Assembly: GCF_018413645.1 (NCBI RefSeq) | Contig: NZ_JAHCDA010000001.1 | Location: forward strand, 1,612,001-1,676,000 | Reading direction: 5' to 3' | Length of the DNA: 64,000 bases | DNA from: Roseococcus pinisoli | Lineage (GTDB): Bacteria > Pseudomonadota > Alphaproteobacteria > Acetobacterales > Acetobacteraceae | Shown: in pieces, positions 45,853-55,018 of the stretch | Layout: every line of letters starts with the position of its first letter | Numbering within the stretch: the first letter of the stretch is position 1 | Translations under genes and position numbers: made by a program | The notes under the pieces: model-generated | What the model saw: only the letters and a program-made list of their open reading frames with translations | Told to the model about the DNA's origin: nothing | Databases searched by the model: none

Positions 45853-47078
45853 GCTCCCAGCAATTTGCGGCCCCGCCAGGCATGCAGGACGACGGCGGCC
45901 TGGACGGCGAGGGTGAGGCCCATGGCCCAACCATAACCTGTCGCGTCCCATCCGCCGGCCGCATTTCGCGGCCAGAGGTCCAGGATCGCGCCGATCACGA
46001 TCTGCAGAAGGAAGACGACCGCGAGCATGGAGGCGTTGATCGCGGTCGCGACCCGGCCTGCCAGCTCGGGGCCGAAGCGCTGCCCCACGGCGGCGTAGCC
46101 GGCGGGCCCGGCGGAGGCGGCCATGGCGAAGCACATCCAGATGAAGCCGAGCGCCGGCACGCCCGAGGGCGGGGCGAGGATCAGGATCGCCTGGATCGCG
46201 AGCATCACGCCCATGGCGATGGCGGGCACCATCAGGGGCGAGAAGCCGCGCGCCTGGAAGAAGCTCGCTGCCTGGCCCGTGAGCAGGCTGCCCACTGCCG
46301 AGCCGCAGGCATAGGTGAAGAGCACGACGCCGCGCGCGTGATGATCGAGCCCGGCGACGTCGCGCAGCCAGGGGCCCGCCCAGAGGCCCTGATAGACAAA
46401 GTTCATCGTCGTCAGCATCAGGATCGCGGGCACGAAGCGGCGGAAATAGGGGTGGGTGAAGATGGGCCCGAAGGCGCCGATCTCGGCGAGCAGGCTGCGG
46501 CGCGGCGGGGGCACATGGCCCGGCGGCGCGTCGTCCAGCGAGAGCCAGATCCAGAGGGCGACGACGCAGCTCAGCATTGCGAAGATGAGGAAGCCGCCGC
46601 GCCAGCCGGTATGCGGGATCAGCGCCTGCAGGGGCAGCGTTGCGATCATGCCGCCCAGCCCGCCGATGAAGACCCCGCTGCCCGTCATGGCGGCGACCTT
46701 GGAGCGCGGGAACCACTGGGTATTCGCCTTGAGCATCGCCATCAGCCCGGCGGCCACGCCGATGCCCGTGACGAAGCGGCCGGCGCCCAGCGCCAGCACG
46801 TCCTCCGCCAGTGCGCAGATGAGGAAGCCCACGCCCGCGGTCAGGGCGAGCGCGGTCTGGACGCGGCGCGCGCCGAAGATGTCGAGCGCCAGGCCCACGG
46901 GCAGCTGCGCAAGGCCGTAGGCGGCAAAGAACACCGCCGCCAGCAGCCCCAGATCCGAGGCGGAGAGTTCGAATTCCAGCGCCAGGAGCGGGCCGAGGAC
47001 GGCCATCACCGCCCGGCTCGCCTGATTCAGGAAATTGACCAGGGCGAGCGGGAAGGTGATCCGGAAGAAGGTGTGCAT
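45849..47078 (-). CDS. MFS transporter
   Basis: A 12-helix major facilitator of 409 residues. The N-terminal half has AAYGLAQLPVGLALDIFGARRV, the loop 2-3 motif, and GRFVTGIGVAAGLMAMLKANTQWFP. It resembles NarK/phosphate-sugar-type members only loosely, so the substrate is unknown. It is one base after the endonuclease-fold gene and overlaps ppk2, forming a leftward operon EEP-MFS-ppk2. It shares low but visible pattern similarity with the MFS at 48747. Confidence 0.9.
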   Translation of the reverse strand: MHTFFRITFPLALVNFLNQASRAVMAVLGPLLALEFELSASDLGLLAAVFFAAYGLAQLPVGLALDIFGARRVQTALALTAGVGFLICALAEDVLALGAGRFVTGIGVAAGLMAMLKANTQWFPRSKVAAMTGSGVFIGGLGGMIATLPLQALIPHTGWRGGFLIFAMLSCVVALWIWLSLDDAPPGHVPPPRRSLLAEIGAFGPIFTHPYFRRFVPAILMLTTMNFVYQGLWAGPWLRDVAGLDHHARGVVLFTYACGSAVGSLLTGQAASFFQARGFSPLMVPAIAMGVMLAIQAILILAPPSGVPALGFIWMCFAMAASAGPAGYAAVGQRFGPELAGRVATAINASMLAVVFLLQIVIGAILDLWPRNAAGGWDATGYGWAMGLTLAVQAAVVLHAWRGRKLLGA

Positions 47079-47079
47079 G

Positions 47080-47940
47080 TCAGCCGACCCGCAGGCGGAC
47101 GCTGATGGGGCAATGGTCCGAGAGGCGCTGGCGCATGGAACGCTCGCGCTCGGCATAGATCATGACGCGGAGGCTGTCCGGCACCAGCCACCCGCGGGCG
47201 GGGCCGCCCAGCAGGATATGGGAGATGAAGGGCCGGCCGCCGCGGGCATCCGACCAGCAGGGGTTGGAGACGCCCTCATTGGCGCGGGTGAGGGGGGCCG
47301 CGGCATTCAGCTGGCTCAGCACCGGGTCGCGTGGCGTCGGGAAGCGGCGGTTGAAGTCGCCCAGGATGGCGAAAGCCGTGCCCTCGCGCCGGCGGGCCGA
47401 GATCCAGCCGGCGAGGATTTCCGACTGCTGCATCAGCGTCTCGCAGTCGCGGCCCTCGTCGGCGGCTTCGCGGCAGCCGGCCTTCAGGTGGACGGAGAGC
47501 AGGCGGAGCATCCGCCCATCGACCTCCACCGTGATGTCGGTGCCCCGGCGGAGCGAGAAGCGCGCATGCGGGTTGAGGTCCAGCTCCTCGAGGTCGGCAT
47601 TGCGGATGACGCGCAGGTTGCGCCGCACGGCGAAGCCGGTGCGCTGGATGTCGCGCTCGTCGGCGAAGAAGAAGTTGTAGTCGCGCGGGTCGAGGATGCG
47701 GGCGGCGGCCTCCGGCCCGTCCACTTCCTGCAACGCCAGGACGTCCGCATCGAGGCGTCGGGCGTAGTTCGCGAGGAGGTTGAAATCCCCTGGCTCGCGC
47801 GGCGTCAGGTCCCGCGGCAGGGCGCGATCGGTCGGCGGCCGGAGCGTGAGCCAGGCGATGTTCCAGGTGGAGAGCTTGATTTCCGCGGCCTGCAGGGGTG
47901 CCGCGGCGAGCAGGAGGAGGGCGAGAAGCAGTCGATTCAT
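47080..47940 (-). CDS. exported endonuclease/exonuclease/phosphatase-family protein
   Basis: The 286-residue protein has a signal peptide (RLLLALLLLAAAPLQA) and the DNase I-like fold: LSTWNIAW, ALQEVDGPEAA, the core GDFNRRF, and the C-terminal SDHCPISV with catalytic His. Family members cut DNA, sphingomyelin or phosphoinositides; export suggests a role outside the cytoplasm. It is the first gene of the leftward EEP-MFS-ppk2 group, divergent from the ArsR-type gene. Confidence 0.88.
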   Translation of the reverse strand: MNRLLLALLLLAAAPLQAAEIKLSTWNIAWLTLRPPTDRALPRDLTPREPGDFNLLANYARRLDADVLALQEVDGPEAAARILDPRDYNFFFADERDIQRTGFAVRRNLRVIRNADLEELDLNPHARFSLRRGTDITVEVDGRMLRLLSVHLKAGCREAADEGRDCETLMQQSEILAGWISARRREGTAFAILGDFNRRFPTPRDPVLSQLNAAAPLTRANEGVSNPCWSDARGGRPFISHILLGGPARGWLVPDSLRVMIYAERERSMRQRLSDHCPISVRLRVG

Positions 47941-48031
47941 CCAGGCATCCTGACCGCAAATCGCGGTGCCGGCGAGCGGGCTCTGCCTTCGGTCCCCCCC
48001 GAAACAAAGAAGCTCCCAGGGCAGTATGTTG

Positions 48032-48061
48032 CCGTTCCCAAACTCGGTAGGATCGGAACGG
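48032..48061. promoter_or_regulatory. inverted repeat before the ArsR-type gene
   Basis: CCGTTCC (48032-48038) and GGAACGG (48055-48061) form a perfect 7-bp inverted repeat with 16 bases between, ending two bases before the ATG at 48064. It could be the operator for autorepression by the ArsR-type protein. Confidence 0.4.
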
Positions 48062-48063
48062 AA

Positions 48064-48750
48064 ATGTCCAACCTTGCCACCATCGCCCACCTGATCGGCG
48101 ACCCTTCGAGGGCGGCCATGCTGCAGGCCCTCCTGCCCGGCGAGGCGTTGACGGCCGGGGAGCTGGCCCGCGTGGCCGGGATCGGTGCGGCCGCCACCAG
48201 CGGGCAGCTGAAGGCGCTGGTCGAATCGGGCCTGGTCTCCGTCCATGCCCAGGGACGCCACCGCTATCACCGCCTGGCGGGCGAGGAGGTCGCGGCCGCG
48301 CTGGAGACCCTGATCGCGCTGCCGCAGACCAGCCCGCGCCGGTCCTGGCCGCATGGCGACGCCTTCCGGCAGGCCCGTCTGTGCTGGCACCACCTCGCCG
48401 GCAGGCTGGGCGTGGCGCTCTACGACAGCCTCACGACCGACCGCTGGATCGAGGCTGCCCCGGGCGGCTGGGTCGCGACCGAGATGGGCGAGGCGCGCCT
48501 CGGCAAGCTCGGCGTCGACCTGGTCGAGGCCCGGCGCGCAACCCGCTTCGCCTGTGACTGCATGGACTGGTCCGAGCGCCGGCCGCATCTTGCGGGCGGG
48601 CTGGGGCGGGAGATCACTTCGATGCTCACCCGCCGCCACTGGCTCAGGCGGATCGAACCCTCTTCGTCCGACACGCTGCTGCGGCGTCGGCTCACCTGTA
48701 CACCCGAGGGCGCGCGTGCCCTCTCATCGGAGTTCGGGATCACCGCATGA
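48064..48750 (+). CDS. ArsR-family winged-helix regulator
   Basis: The 228-residue protein has an ArsR/SmtB N-terminal wHTH (NLATIAHLIGDPSRAAMLQAL, TAGELARVAGIGAAATSGQL) and a longer C-terminal region with several cysteines (FACDCMDW) that might sense a ligand or metal. It overlaps the MFS gene by four bases (ATGA), so it likely controls that exporter. The frame is open far upstream, but the fold fixes the start at 48064. Confidence 0.9.
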   Translation: MSNLATIAHLIGDPSRAAMLQALLPGEALTAGELARVAGIGAAATSGQLKALVESGLVSVHAQGRHRYHRLAGEEVAAALETLIALPQTSPRRSWPHGDAFRQARLCWHHLAGRLGVALYDSLTTDRWIEAAPGGWVATEMGEARLGKLGVDLVEARRATRFACDCMDWSERRPHLAGGLGREITSMLTRRHWLRRIEPSSSDTLLRRRLTCTPEGARALSSEFGITA

Positions 48751-49952
48751 GTCCCGTTATACGTGTAGGCGCGGCGATGTCCGCGATGACGGCCGTCTCG
48801 CAATTTCACCGGGCGGCCGTCGGCGTGGTCGCGCCCGAGCTGGCGGCGGAGCTCGGCCTGGGCCCCACCGCGCTCGGCAGCGCGAACACCGCCTTCTTCA
48901 TGGCGCTGCTCGTCGCGCAATTGCCCGTGGGCGTGGGCCTCGACCGGATAGGGCCGCGCCGGCTGGTGGCCTGGCTCACCATCCTGGCGGTCATCGGCTC
49001 GGTGGCGCAGGCGCTGGCGCAGGATGGCGCGCAGTTCCTCGCTGCGCGCTTCCTGCTGGGCCTCGGCTGCGCCGCGAGCTTCATGTCGGCCGTGGTGCTG
49101 GCCGGCCGCTGGCATGCCGGCCCCGGCCTGACCAAGGCCATGAGCGGCATCTTCGCCTGGAGCCAGGTCGGCATCCTGGCAGCCGGGGCGCCGCTGGCGC
49201 TCATGTCCGGCCTCGTCGGCTGGCGGGGGGCCTACCTCATCTCCGCGGGGCTGACCGTGCTGGTCGGCATCGCCTGGTGGCGCTTCGCGGCCGATACGCC
49301 GCCCGGCGTGACCATGCCGCAGCGGCCCAAGGAGACGCTGAAGGAGGTCCTGGCCGGCCAGTTCGTCGTCTGGAAGACGCCCGGCCTGCTGCGGATCCTG
49401 TCGCTGCATTGCGTGGCCTATGCGGTGATGGCGACGCTGCTGACGCTCTGGGCCGGCCCTTACCTCTATGACGTCCATGGCCTCGACGCGACGGGCCGCG
49501 GCGCCGTGCTGCTGGCGATGGGGCTGACGGTGCCCTGCGGCCAGCTCGCGCTGCCCTTCTTCGAGCGCCAGCTGGGGCGCGAGCGCACCGTCACCGCCTA
49601 TGCCCTGGTGGTGATCGCCTGCATGGCCACCCTGGCGACCTGGACCGGCGTGCCGCTCTGGGCGGCGACGCTGCTGCTGATGACCTGCTGCTTCTTCTCC
49701 GCCTCGCCGATCATCCTGGTCGCGCAGGGGCGGGCGCTCTTCCCCGAGCACATGGTCGGGCGCGGCATCACCACGGTGAATCTGGGGCAGGTGCTGGGCT
49801 CGGCGCTGCTGCCGGCCGCGGTGGGCGCCGCCGTGGCGCTGGTCGGCGTCGGCGAGACGGGATACCGGGTGGGCTTCGTGCTGCTGGGCCTGTCCCTCGC
49901 GATCGGGCTCGCGGGCTACCGCTGGCTGCCCCGGGGCAGGCCCGCCGCCTGA
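48747..49952 (+). CDS. MFS transporter
   Basis: A 401-residue, about 12-helix major facilitator beginning VGAAMSAMTAVSQFHRAAVGVVAPELAAELGL, with LPVGVGLDRIGPRRLVAW as the loop 2-3 motif and GLGCAASFMSAVVLAGRWHAG in helix 4-5. Translational coupling to the ArsR-type gene suggests a regulated exporter or importer. The substrate is unknown. Confidence 0.9.
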   Translation: MSPVIRVGAAMSAMTAVSQFHRAAVGVVAPELAAELGLGPTALGSANTAFFMALLVAQLPVGVGLDRIGPRRLVAWLTILAVIGSVAQALAQDGAQFLAARFLLGLGCAASFMSAVVLAGRWHAGPGLTKAMSGIFAWSQVGILAAGAPLALMSGLVGWRGAYLISAGLTVLVGIAWWRFAADTPPGVTMPQRPKETLKEVLAGQFVVWKTPGLLRILSLHCVAYAVMATLLTLWAGPYLYDVHGLDATGRGAVLLAMGLTVPCGQLALPFFERQLGRERTVTAYALVVIACMATLATWTGVPLWAATLLLMTCCFFSASPIILVAQGRALFPEHMVGRGITTVNLGQVLGSALLPAAVGAAVALVGVGETGYRVGFVLLGLSLAIGLAGYRWLPRGRPAA

Positions 49953-49977
49953 CGCCCGGGAAGCCCCGCCAGCTGGA

Positions 49978-50619
49978 TCAGTACATGTTGGCCCGGAGGC
50001 GGGCCTCGGCCGCGGCGTCATAGGCCGCGGAATCCAGGCCGTTCTTCTTATGGGCCGCCAGCAGGGCGCCCATCGTCGGCACGCCCGGGGCCTTCTTCCG
50101 CCCGTCCCAGAGGTCGGAGCGCATGATGGCCTTGGCGCATTGCATGAAGATCTCCCGGACCTCCACGATCAGCACGGTGGAGGGCACCTTCTCCTGGGCG
50201 ATGCAGCGCTCGCGCAGCTCCGGGTCGGCGGAGATGACGGCCGTGCCGTGCACGCGCATCGTCTCGCCCATGCCGGGCACCAGGAAGAGCAGCGAGACCC
50301 GGTTGTCCTCGATGATGTCGCGATAGCCGTCGAGGCGGTTGTTGCCCTTCCGGTCGGGGATCATCAGGTGCTTGTCGTCCAGTGCGACCACGAAGCCCGG
50401 CGCATCGCCGCGCGGGGTGATGTGGTTGCCCTTCCGGCCCTGGGTGCCCAGCAGGCAGAAGGGGCTGGCCGAGATGAAGGCCAGGGTCACCGCGTCGAGC
50501 CGGTCGGTCGATTTATTGGCCGCGAGCTCGGAAGGGCGGCCATAGATGGCCTCCAGCGCCTCGACGCTGGTGACGGCGTGGGGATCGGTTGTGATGGCAT
50601 GGGTATCCATGTCCCGCAT
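49978..50619 (-). CDS. pyridoxamine 5'-phosphate oxidase-family flavoprotein
   Basis: The 213-residue protein shows the FMN split-barrel pattern of the PPOX family: [52 protein letters not shown], and [20 protein letters not shown]. The wording fits the MSMEG_1061 subfamily, whose substrates are not established. The start is uncertain between 50619 and 50610; no strong ribosome site is seen. It is divergent from yebC. Confidence 0.85.
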   Translation of the reverse strand: MRDMDTHAITTDPHAVTSVEALEAIYGRPSELAANKSTDRLDAVTLAFISASPFCLLGTQGRKGNHITPRGDAPGFVVALDDKHLMIPDRKGNNRLDGYRDIIEDNRVSLLFLVPGMGETMRVHGTAVISADPELRERCIAQEKVPSTVLIVEVREIFMQCAKAIMRSDLWDGRKKAPGVPTMGALLAAHKKNGLDSAAYDAAAEARLRANMY

Positions 50620-50680
50620 GGTGGCGAAACTCGCGGCCAAAGGCTATATGCGTTTTCCTCAACCAAATTCTGAAGAAGCC

Positions 50681-51424
50681 ATGGCTGGGCATTCGCAGTT
50701 CAAGAACATCATGCACCGCAAGGGCGGGCAGGACGCCAAGCGCGCCCGCGCCTTCGCCCGGATCGGCCGCGAGATCACGGTGGCGGCGAAGGCCGGCCTC
50801 CCCGATCCCGCCCATAATCCCCGCCTGCGGGCCGCGCTGGTGGCCGCCAGGCTCGCCAACATGACCAAGGATGCGGTGGACCGGGCCATCAAGAAGGCCT
50901 CGGGCGCCGGCTCGGGCGAGGATTACGTCGAGGTCCGCTACGAGGGGCGCGGCCCCGCCGGCGTCGCCGTCATCGTCGAAGCGCTGACCGACAACCGCAA
51001 CCGCACCGCGAGCGACCTGCGCTCCATGTTCAGCAAGCATGGCGGCGCGATGGGCGAGACGGTGGCCTTCCAGTTCGACCGCGTCGGCGCCGTGCGCTTC
51101 GGGGCCGAGGTCGCCGATGCGGACACCATGCTGGAGGCGGCCATTGAGGCCGGCGCCCAGGATGTCGCCAGCAGCGGGGAGGGGCACGAGGTCCTGACCG
51201 CGCCGGAGGACCTCAACACCGTGCGCGACGCGCTGGAGGCCCGCTTCGGCGACGCCCAGGCGGCGCGGCTGGAGTGGAAGCCCAACCTCACCGTCGATCT
51301 CGACGAGGAGGGCGCGGCCGCGGTGCTGAAGTTCATCGACCTGCTCGACGACCATGACGACGTGCAGCAGGTCTACGCCAATTTCGAGGTGAGCGACGCC
51401 GTCCTGGCGAAGCTTTCGGGCTGA
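50681..51424 (+). CDS. yebC: YebC/PmpR-family translation/transcription factor
   Basis: The 247-residue protein begins [20 protein letters not shown] and has [35 protein letters not shown] and MPKD-like [16 protein letters not shown], the YebC signature. The family was long called a transcription regulator and is now linked to relief of ribosome stalling. It precedes ruvCAB, a common arrangement. The 189 bp between it and ruvC hold the repeat element. Confidence 0.96.
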   Translation: MAGHSQFKNIMHRKGGQDAKRARAFARIGREITVAAKAGLPDPAHNPRLRAALVAARLANMTKDAVDRAIKKASGAGSGEDYVEVRYEGRGPAGVAVIVEALTDNRNRTASDLRSMFSKHGGAMGETVAFQFDRVGAVRFGAEVADADTMLEAAIEAGAQDVASSGEGHEVLTAPEDLNTVRDALEARFGDAQAARLEWKPNLTVDLDEEGAAAVLKFIDLLDDHDDVQQVYANFEVSDAVLAKLSG

Positions 51425-51436
51425 CCTTGGCACACC

Positions 51437-51626
51437 GTCCGATCGCAGAGCCCCGCAGGCGCGTAGCGCCGAGGAGCGGCGCGTGAATCGGCCGGGATAT
51501 GGGTCCGATCGCAGGGCCCCGCAGGCGCCTAGCGCCGAGGAGCGGCGCGTGAATCGGCCGGATATGGGTCCGATCGCAGAGCCCCGCGGGCGCGTAGCGC
51601 CGGGGAGTGGCGCGTGATTCGGCCGG
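51437..51626 (+). repeat. tandem palindromic element, three 65-66 bp units
   Basis: Copies lie at 51437-51495, 51503-51561 and 51568-51626; each starts GTCCGATCGC and ends near GAATCGGCCGG, with a GATATGG-like linker. CCGAT and ATCGG at the ends are complementary. Inside, GCGCC-GAGGAGC-GGCGC can form a small hairpin whose loop is a Shine-Dalgarno (GAGGAG in copies 1 and 2, GGGGAG in copy 3), followed six bases later by GTG. Copy 3's GTG is the ruvC start. A shorter copy is at 1449-1494. Confidence 0.85.
51483..51617 (+). CDS. possible 44-aa leader ORF made of the repeat
   Basis: Starting at the GTG of repeat copy 1, which has GAGGAG six bases upstream, a 44-codon frame runs through copy 2 in phase (66-bp period). 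It falls out of phase at copy 3 (65 bp) and stops at TGA (51615-51617). That stop overlaps the ruvC GTG by four bases (GTGA), a coupling layout. The predicted peptide ([14 protein letters not shown]...) has no recognised domain. Real translation is unproven. Confidence 0.25.
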   Translation: MNRPGYGSDRRAPQAPSAEERRVNRPDMGPIAEPRGRVAPGSGA

Positions 51627-52141
51627 TCGGGCAGGCCCCTGTCCGTGTTCTGGGGATCGACCCCGGCCTCACCCATACGGGCTGGGGGCTGATCGAGAGC
51701 GCGGGCTCGCACCTGCGCTACATCGCGGCCGGCGCCGTCAGCACCTCGGCCGGCGACGAGCTCGCCCACCGGCTGGTGCAGATCCACAACGCGCTCTCGC
51801 ATATCATCGGCGAATGGACGCCGGACGAGGCGGCCATCGAGCACACCTATGTGAACAAGAACCCGGCCGCCGCGCTGAAGCTGGGCCAGGCGCGCGGCGT
51901 GGCGCTGCTGGTACCGGCGCTGGCTGGGCTGCCGGTCGCGGAATACCAGGCGATGGAAGTGAAGCGCGCCGTCGTCGGCACGGGCCACGCCGACAAGATC
52001 CAGGTGCAGGACATGGTGAAGCGCCTGCTGCCCGGGGCCGTCCTGAAGCGCGCGGATGCGGCGGATGCGCTGGCCATCGCCATCTGCCACGCCCATCACC
52101 GCGGCACCCGCAGCGTCCTGGCAAGGCTGATGCAGGCGTGA
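51614..52141 (+). CDS. ruvC: Holliday junction resolvase RuvC
   Basis: The endonuclease that cuts Holliday junctions, working with RuvAB. The 175-residue protein has catalytic Asp16 ([10 protein letters not shown]), Glu76 ([12 protein letters not shown]), Asp148 and Asp151 ([17 protein letters not shown]). The N-terminus is about nine residues longer than E. coli RuvC because its only usable start, GTG 51614, lies in the repeat element, which encodes the first residues (MIRPVG). It overlaps ruvA by four bases. Confidence 0.95.
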   Translation: MIRPVGQAPVRVLGIDPGLTHTGWGLIESAGSHLRYIAAGAVSTSAGDELAHRLVQIHNALSHIIGEWTPDEAAIEHTYVNKNPAAALKLGQARGVALLVPALAGLPVAEYQAMEVKRAVVGTGHADKIQVQDMVKRLLPGAVLKRADAADALAIAICHAHHRGTRSVLARLMQA

Positions 52142-52755
52142 TCGGAAGCCTCAAAGGATTCGTGGAATCGACGCAGGACGGCGCCTGCGTGCTCGACGTG
52201 AACGGCGTCGGCTACCTGGTCTCCTGCTCGCGCAAGACGCTGGACCGCCTGACGGCGAAGGACGGCGTGCAGAAGCTGCTGGTGGAGACGCGCGTCAGCC
52301 AGGACGCCATCACCCTCTACGGCTTCCTCGACGCCACCGAGCGCGAGGCCTTCCGCGCCCTCATCGAGGTGAAGACGGTGGGGCCGCAGAAGGCGCTGCT
52401 GGTGCTGTCCGGCCTGGCGCCGGACCAGCTCGCCACCGCCATCGCCGCCAAGGAGCGCAAGCGCCTGTCGGAGGTGAAGGGCCTGGGTGCGGCCACCGCC
52501 AACCGCATCATCGACGAGCCGGCGATGCAGAAATGGGCCGTGGGCCGCGCGACACCGGAAGCCGATGGCAACGGGGCGACCGCGCCGACGCCGCTGCCGG
52601 AAACGCCCGAGGCGGATGCCGTCAGCGCGCTGCTCAACCTCGGCCTGAAGCGGCCGGAAGCCGAGCGCGCGGTGGCCAAGGCCAAGGCCAATCTGGCTGA
52701 GGGCGCCGGGCTGAACGCGCTGATCACCGCGGCGCTGCGGGAGTCGGCCCGATGA
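52138..52755 (+). CDS. ruvA: Holliday junction DNA helicase subunit RuvA
   Basis: RuvA binds the four-way junction and loads RuvB. The 205-residue protein begins [28 protein letters not shown] with GTG as start, overlapping the ruvC stop (GTGA). It has [20 protein letters not shown], the first helix-hairpin-helix ([21 protein letters not shown]), the second near [17 protein letters not shown], and a C-terminal RuvB-binding domain ([20 protein letters not shown]). It overlaps ruvB by four bases. Confidence 0.95.
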   Translation: MIGSLKGFVESTQDGACVLDVNGVGYLVSCSRKTLDRLTAKDGVQKLLVETRVSQDAITLYGFLDATEREAFRALIEVKTVGPQKALLVLSGLAPDQLATAIAAKERKRLSEVKGLGAATANRIIDEPAMQKWAVGRATPEADGNGATAPTPLPETPEADAVSALLNLGLKRPEAERAVAKAKANLAEGAGLNALITAALRESAR

Positions 52756-53801
52756 GCGACGATCGCCTCACCAGCGGCGCGCGGCAGGAAGAGGATGGCG
52801 GCGAGGCCTCGCTGCGCCCGCAGATGCTGTCCGAATTCACCGGCCAGAAGCTGCTGCGCGAGAATCTCTCGGTCTTCATCCAGTCCGCCGCGGCGCGGGG
52901 CGAGGCGCTCGATCACGTTTTGCTTCACGGCCCCCCGGGCCTCGGCAAGACGACGCTGGCGCAGATCGTCGCGCGGGAGATGGGCGTGGGCTTCCGCGCC
53001 ACCTCCGGCCCGGTGCTGCAGCGCGCGGGCGACCTCGCCGCGATCCTCACCAACCTGCAGCCGCGCGACGTGCTCTTCGTCGACGAGATCCACCGCCTTC
53101 AGCCTGCCATAGAGGAGACGCTCTATCCGGCGATGGAGGATTTCCAGCTCGACCTCATCATTGGCGAAGGGCCGGCGGCGCGCACCGTGCGCATCGACCT
53201 GCCGCCCTTCACGCTGGTGGGCGCCACGACGCGCTCGGGCCTGCTTTCCACGCCGCTGCGCGACCGCTTCGGCATTCCGCTGCGCCTCAACCTCTACACG
53301 GCCGAGGAGCTGTTCCGCATCGTGCGGCGGGGCGCGGAGAAGCTGGGCTTCGCCCTGGCCGATGACGGCGCGCGCGAGATCGCGAATCGCAGCCGCGGGA
53401 CGCCCCGCATCGCCGGTCGCCTGCTGCGCCGCGTGCGCGACTTCTGCGTGGTCGAGGGCAAGGTGGCCGATCGCGCCATGGCCGATGCCTCGCTTGCCCG
53501 GCTCGAGGTGGACGCCAAGGGCCTGGACGCCATGGACCGCCGCTACCTCCGCCGCATCGCCGAGCATCACAATGGCGGGCCGGTGGGCGTGGAGACGCTG
53601 GCGGCGGCCCTCTCTGAAAGCCGCGACACGCTCGAGGATGTGGTGGAGCCGTTCCTGATCCAGGAAGGGCTTGTGCTGCGCACGCCCCGCGGCCGCATGC
53701 TTGGCGAGCCGGGCTGGCGACACCTGGGGATGACGCCTCCGGCCGGCGTGCAGCTGCAGCCCGACCTGCTGGACCAGGCGGGAGGCGCGAATGGCCCATG
53801 A
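52752..53801 (+). CDS. ruvB: Holliday junction branch-migration ATPase RuvB
   Basis: The hexameric motor of branch migration, 349 residues. It has Walker [11 protein letters not shown] (60-69), Walker B FVDEIHRL (Asp111, Glu112), the sensor region [20 protein letters not shown], and a C-terminal winged helix ([15 protein letters not shown]). It is the last gene of ruvCAB; ybgC starts 20 bp later, so the recombination and envelope operons may be one transcript. Confidence 0.98.
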   Translation: MSDDRLTSGARQEEDGGEASLRPQMLSEFTGQKLLRENLSVFIQSAAARGEALDHVLLHGPPGLGKTTLAQIVAREMGVGFRATSGPVLQRAGDLAAILTNLQPRDVLFVDEIHRLQPAIEETLYPAMEDFQLDLIIGEGPAARTVRIDLPPFTLVGATTRSGLLSTPLRDRFGIPLRLNLYTAEELFRIVRRGAEKLGFALADDGAREIANRSRGTPRIAGRLLRRVRDFCVVEGKVADRAMADASLARLEVDAKGLDAMDRRYLRRIAEHHNGGPVGVETLAAALSESRDTLEDVVEPFLIQEGLVLRTPRGRMLGEPGWRHLGMTPPAGVQLQPDLLDQAGGANGP

Positions 53802-53821
53802 GCCTGAATCGGCGATGAATT

Positions 53822-54265
53822 ATGGATGATTTCGCGCATCGGCTGAACATCCGCGTGTATTACGAAGACACGGATGCGGGCGGCGTGGCCTATCACGCCA
53901 CCTACTTGCGCTGGGCCGAGCGTGCGCGCACGGAATCGCTCCGCGACATGGGCCTGCCACATTCCGACATGCAGCGGTTACATGGCTGCTTCATGGTGGT
54001 GCGGCGCGTCGCTGTGGAGTATGCACGCCCCGCGCGACTCGACGACGAGGTGACGGTGGTCACGCGGATCCGCCGCGCTTCCGCCAGCCTGCTGCTGCTG
54101 CAGGAGGTCTGGAAGGGGGAGGAAAGGCTGGCATGGCTCGATGTGACGCTCGCCTGCGTGGATGCGGTGAGCCTTGCCCCGCGCCGCTTGCCTGAACCCT
54201 GGCTGGGCGCGCTGCGCGCCCGCACTGTCCTGCCCGAAACGACTTTAGGAGGCCTGGCCCCTTGA
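53822..54265 (+). CDS. ybgC: YbgC-type acyl-CoA thioesterase
   Basis: A hot-dog thioesterase that heads the tol-pal operon in many proteobacteria. The 147-residue protein has the catalytic Asp18 in YYEDTDAGGVAYHATYLRWAE and RVAVEYARPARLDDEV. It hydrolyses short acyl-CoA or acyl-ACP thioesters. The stop overlaps the tolQ TTG start by four bases. Confidence 0.95.
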   Translation: MDDFAHRLNIRVYYEDTDAGGVAYHATYLRWAERARTESLRDMGLPHSDMQRLHGCFMVVRRVAVEYARPARLDDEVTVVTRIRRASASLLLLQEVWKGEERLAWLDVTLACVDAVSLAPRRLPEPWLGALRARTVLPETTLGGLAP

Positions 54266-55014
54266 ACTCCGTGACCACCGCGCCGCTCGCCGCCGCCGCC
54301 CACGACCTGTCCCTGTTCGGCCTGTTCATGCAGGCCGACTGGGTGGTGAAGCTGGTGATGGTCCTGCTGATCCTGGCCAGCGTTTACGTCTGGGCGATCG
54401 CCTTCGAGAAGTTCACCAGCCTCGCCCGCGCCCGCAAGGAAGCGGACGATTTCGAGGATCGCTTCTGGCGCGGCGGCAGCCTGGACGAGCTGTATCGCGC
54501 CCAGGGCGAGCACCCCTCCCACCCCATGGCCGCCGTCTTCGTCATCGGCATGCGCGAGTGGCACGCCAGCACGGCCTCGGGCGCCGGCGCCTTCATGGTC
54601 GCCGGCACGCGTGAGCGGGTGGAGCGCGCCATGGCCGTCACGATCCAGCGCGAGATGGAGCGGATGGAGAAGCGCATGACCTTCCTGGCCTCCACCGGCT
54701 CGGCGGCGCCCTTCGTCGGCCTCTTCGGCACGGTCTGGGGCATCATGAACAGCTTCACCGCCATTGCCGGCATGCAGAACACCAACCTCGCCGTGGTGGC
54801 GCCCGGCATCGCCGAGGCCCTTTTCGCGACGGCCATGGGCCTGGTGGCCGCCATCCCGGCGGTGCTGATCTACAACATGCTCTCGTCGAAGTTCGCCAAG
54901 TTCGCCGGGCGGCTCGAGGGCTTCTCCTCCGAGTTCGGTGCCATCCTCGCGCGGCAGACCGAGGCCGCCGCCCAGGCGCGCCTCTCGGCTGCCGCGCCGA
55001 CGGCGGCGGAGTAA
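54262..55014 (+). CDS. tolQ: Tol-Pal system proton channel TolQ
   Basis: The inner-membrane motor subunit, homologous to ExbB/MotA, 250 residues with three membrane helices (about 22-44, 150-172, 185-207). SAAPFVGLFGTVWGIMNSF is the TolQ/ExbB signature. The start is TTG with AGGAGG nine bases upstream; GTG at 54271 is the alternative. It drives TolA during outer-membrane constriction at division. Confidence 0.96.
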   Translation: MNSVTTAPLAAAAHDLSLFGLFMQADWVVKLVMVLLILASVYVWAIAFEKFTSLARARKEADDFEDRFWRGGSLDELYRAQGEHPSHPMAAVFVIGMREWHASTASGAGAFMVAGTRERVERAMAVTIQREMERMEKRMTFLASTGSAAPFVGLFGTVWGIMNSFTAIAGMQNTNLAVVAPGIAEALFATAMGLVAAIPAVLIYNMLSSKFAKFAGRLEGFSSEFGAILARQTEAAAQARLSAAAPTAAE

Positions 55015-55018
55015 CGCC

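Noticed and set aside
48033-48063. sRNA or longer N-terminus for the ArsR-type gene
   Set aside because: The upstream open frame is antisense to the exported nuclease-fold gene and lacks motifs.
51437-51626. CRISPR array
   Set aside because: There are only three units, the spacers are about 6-7 bp and nearly identical, and no cas genes are present.
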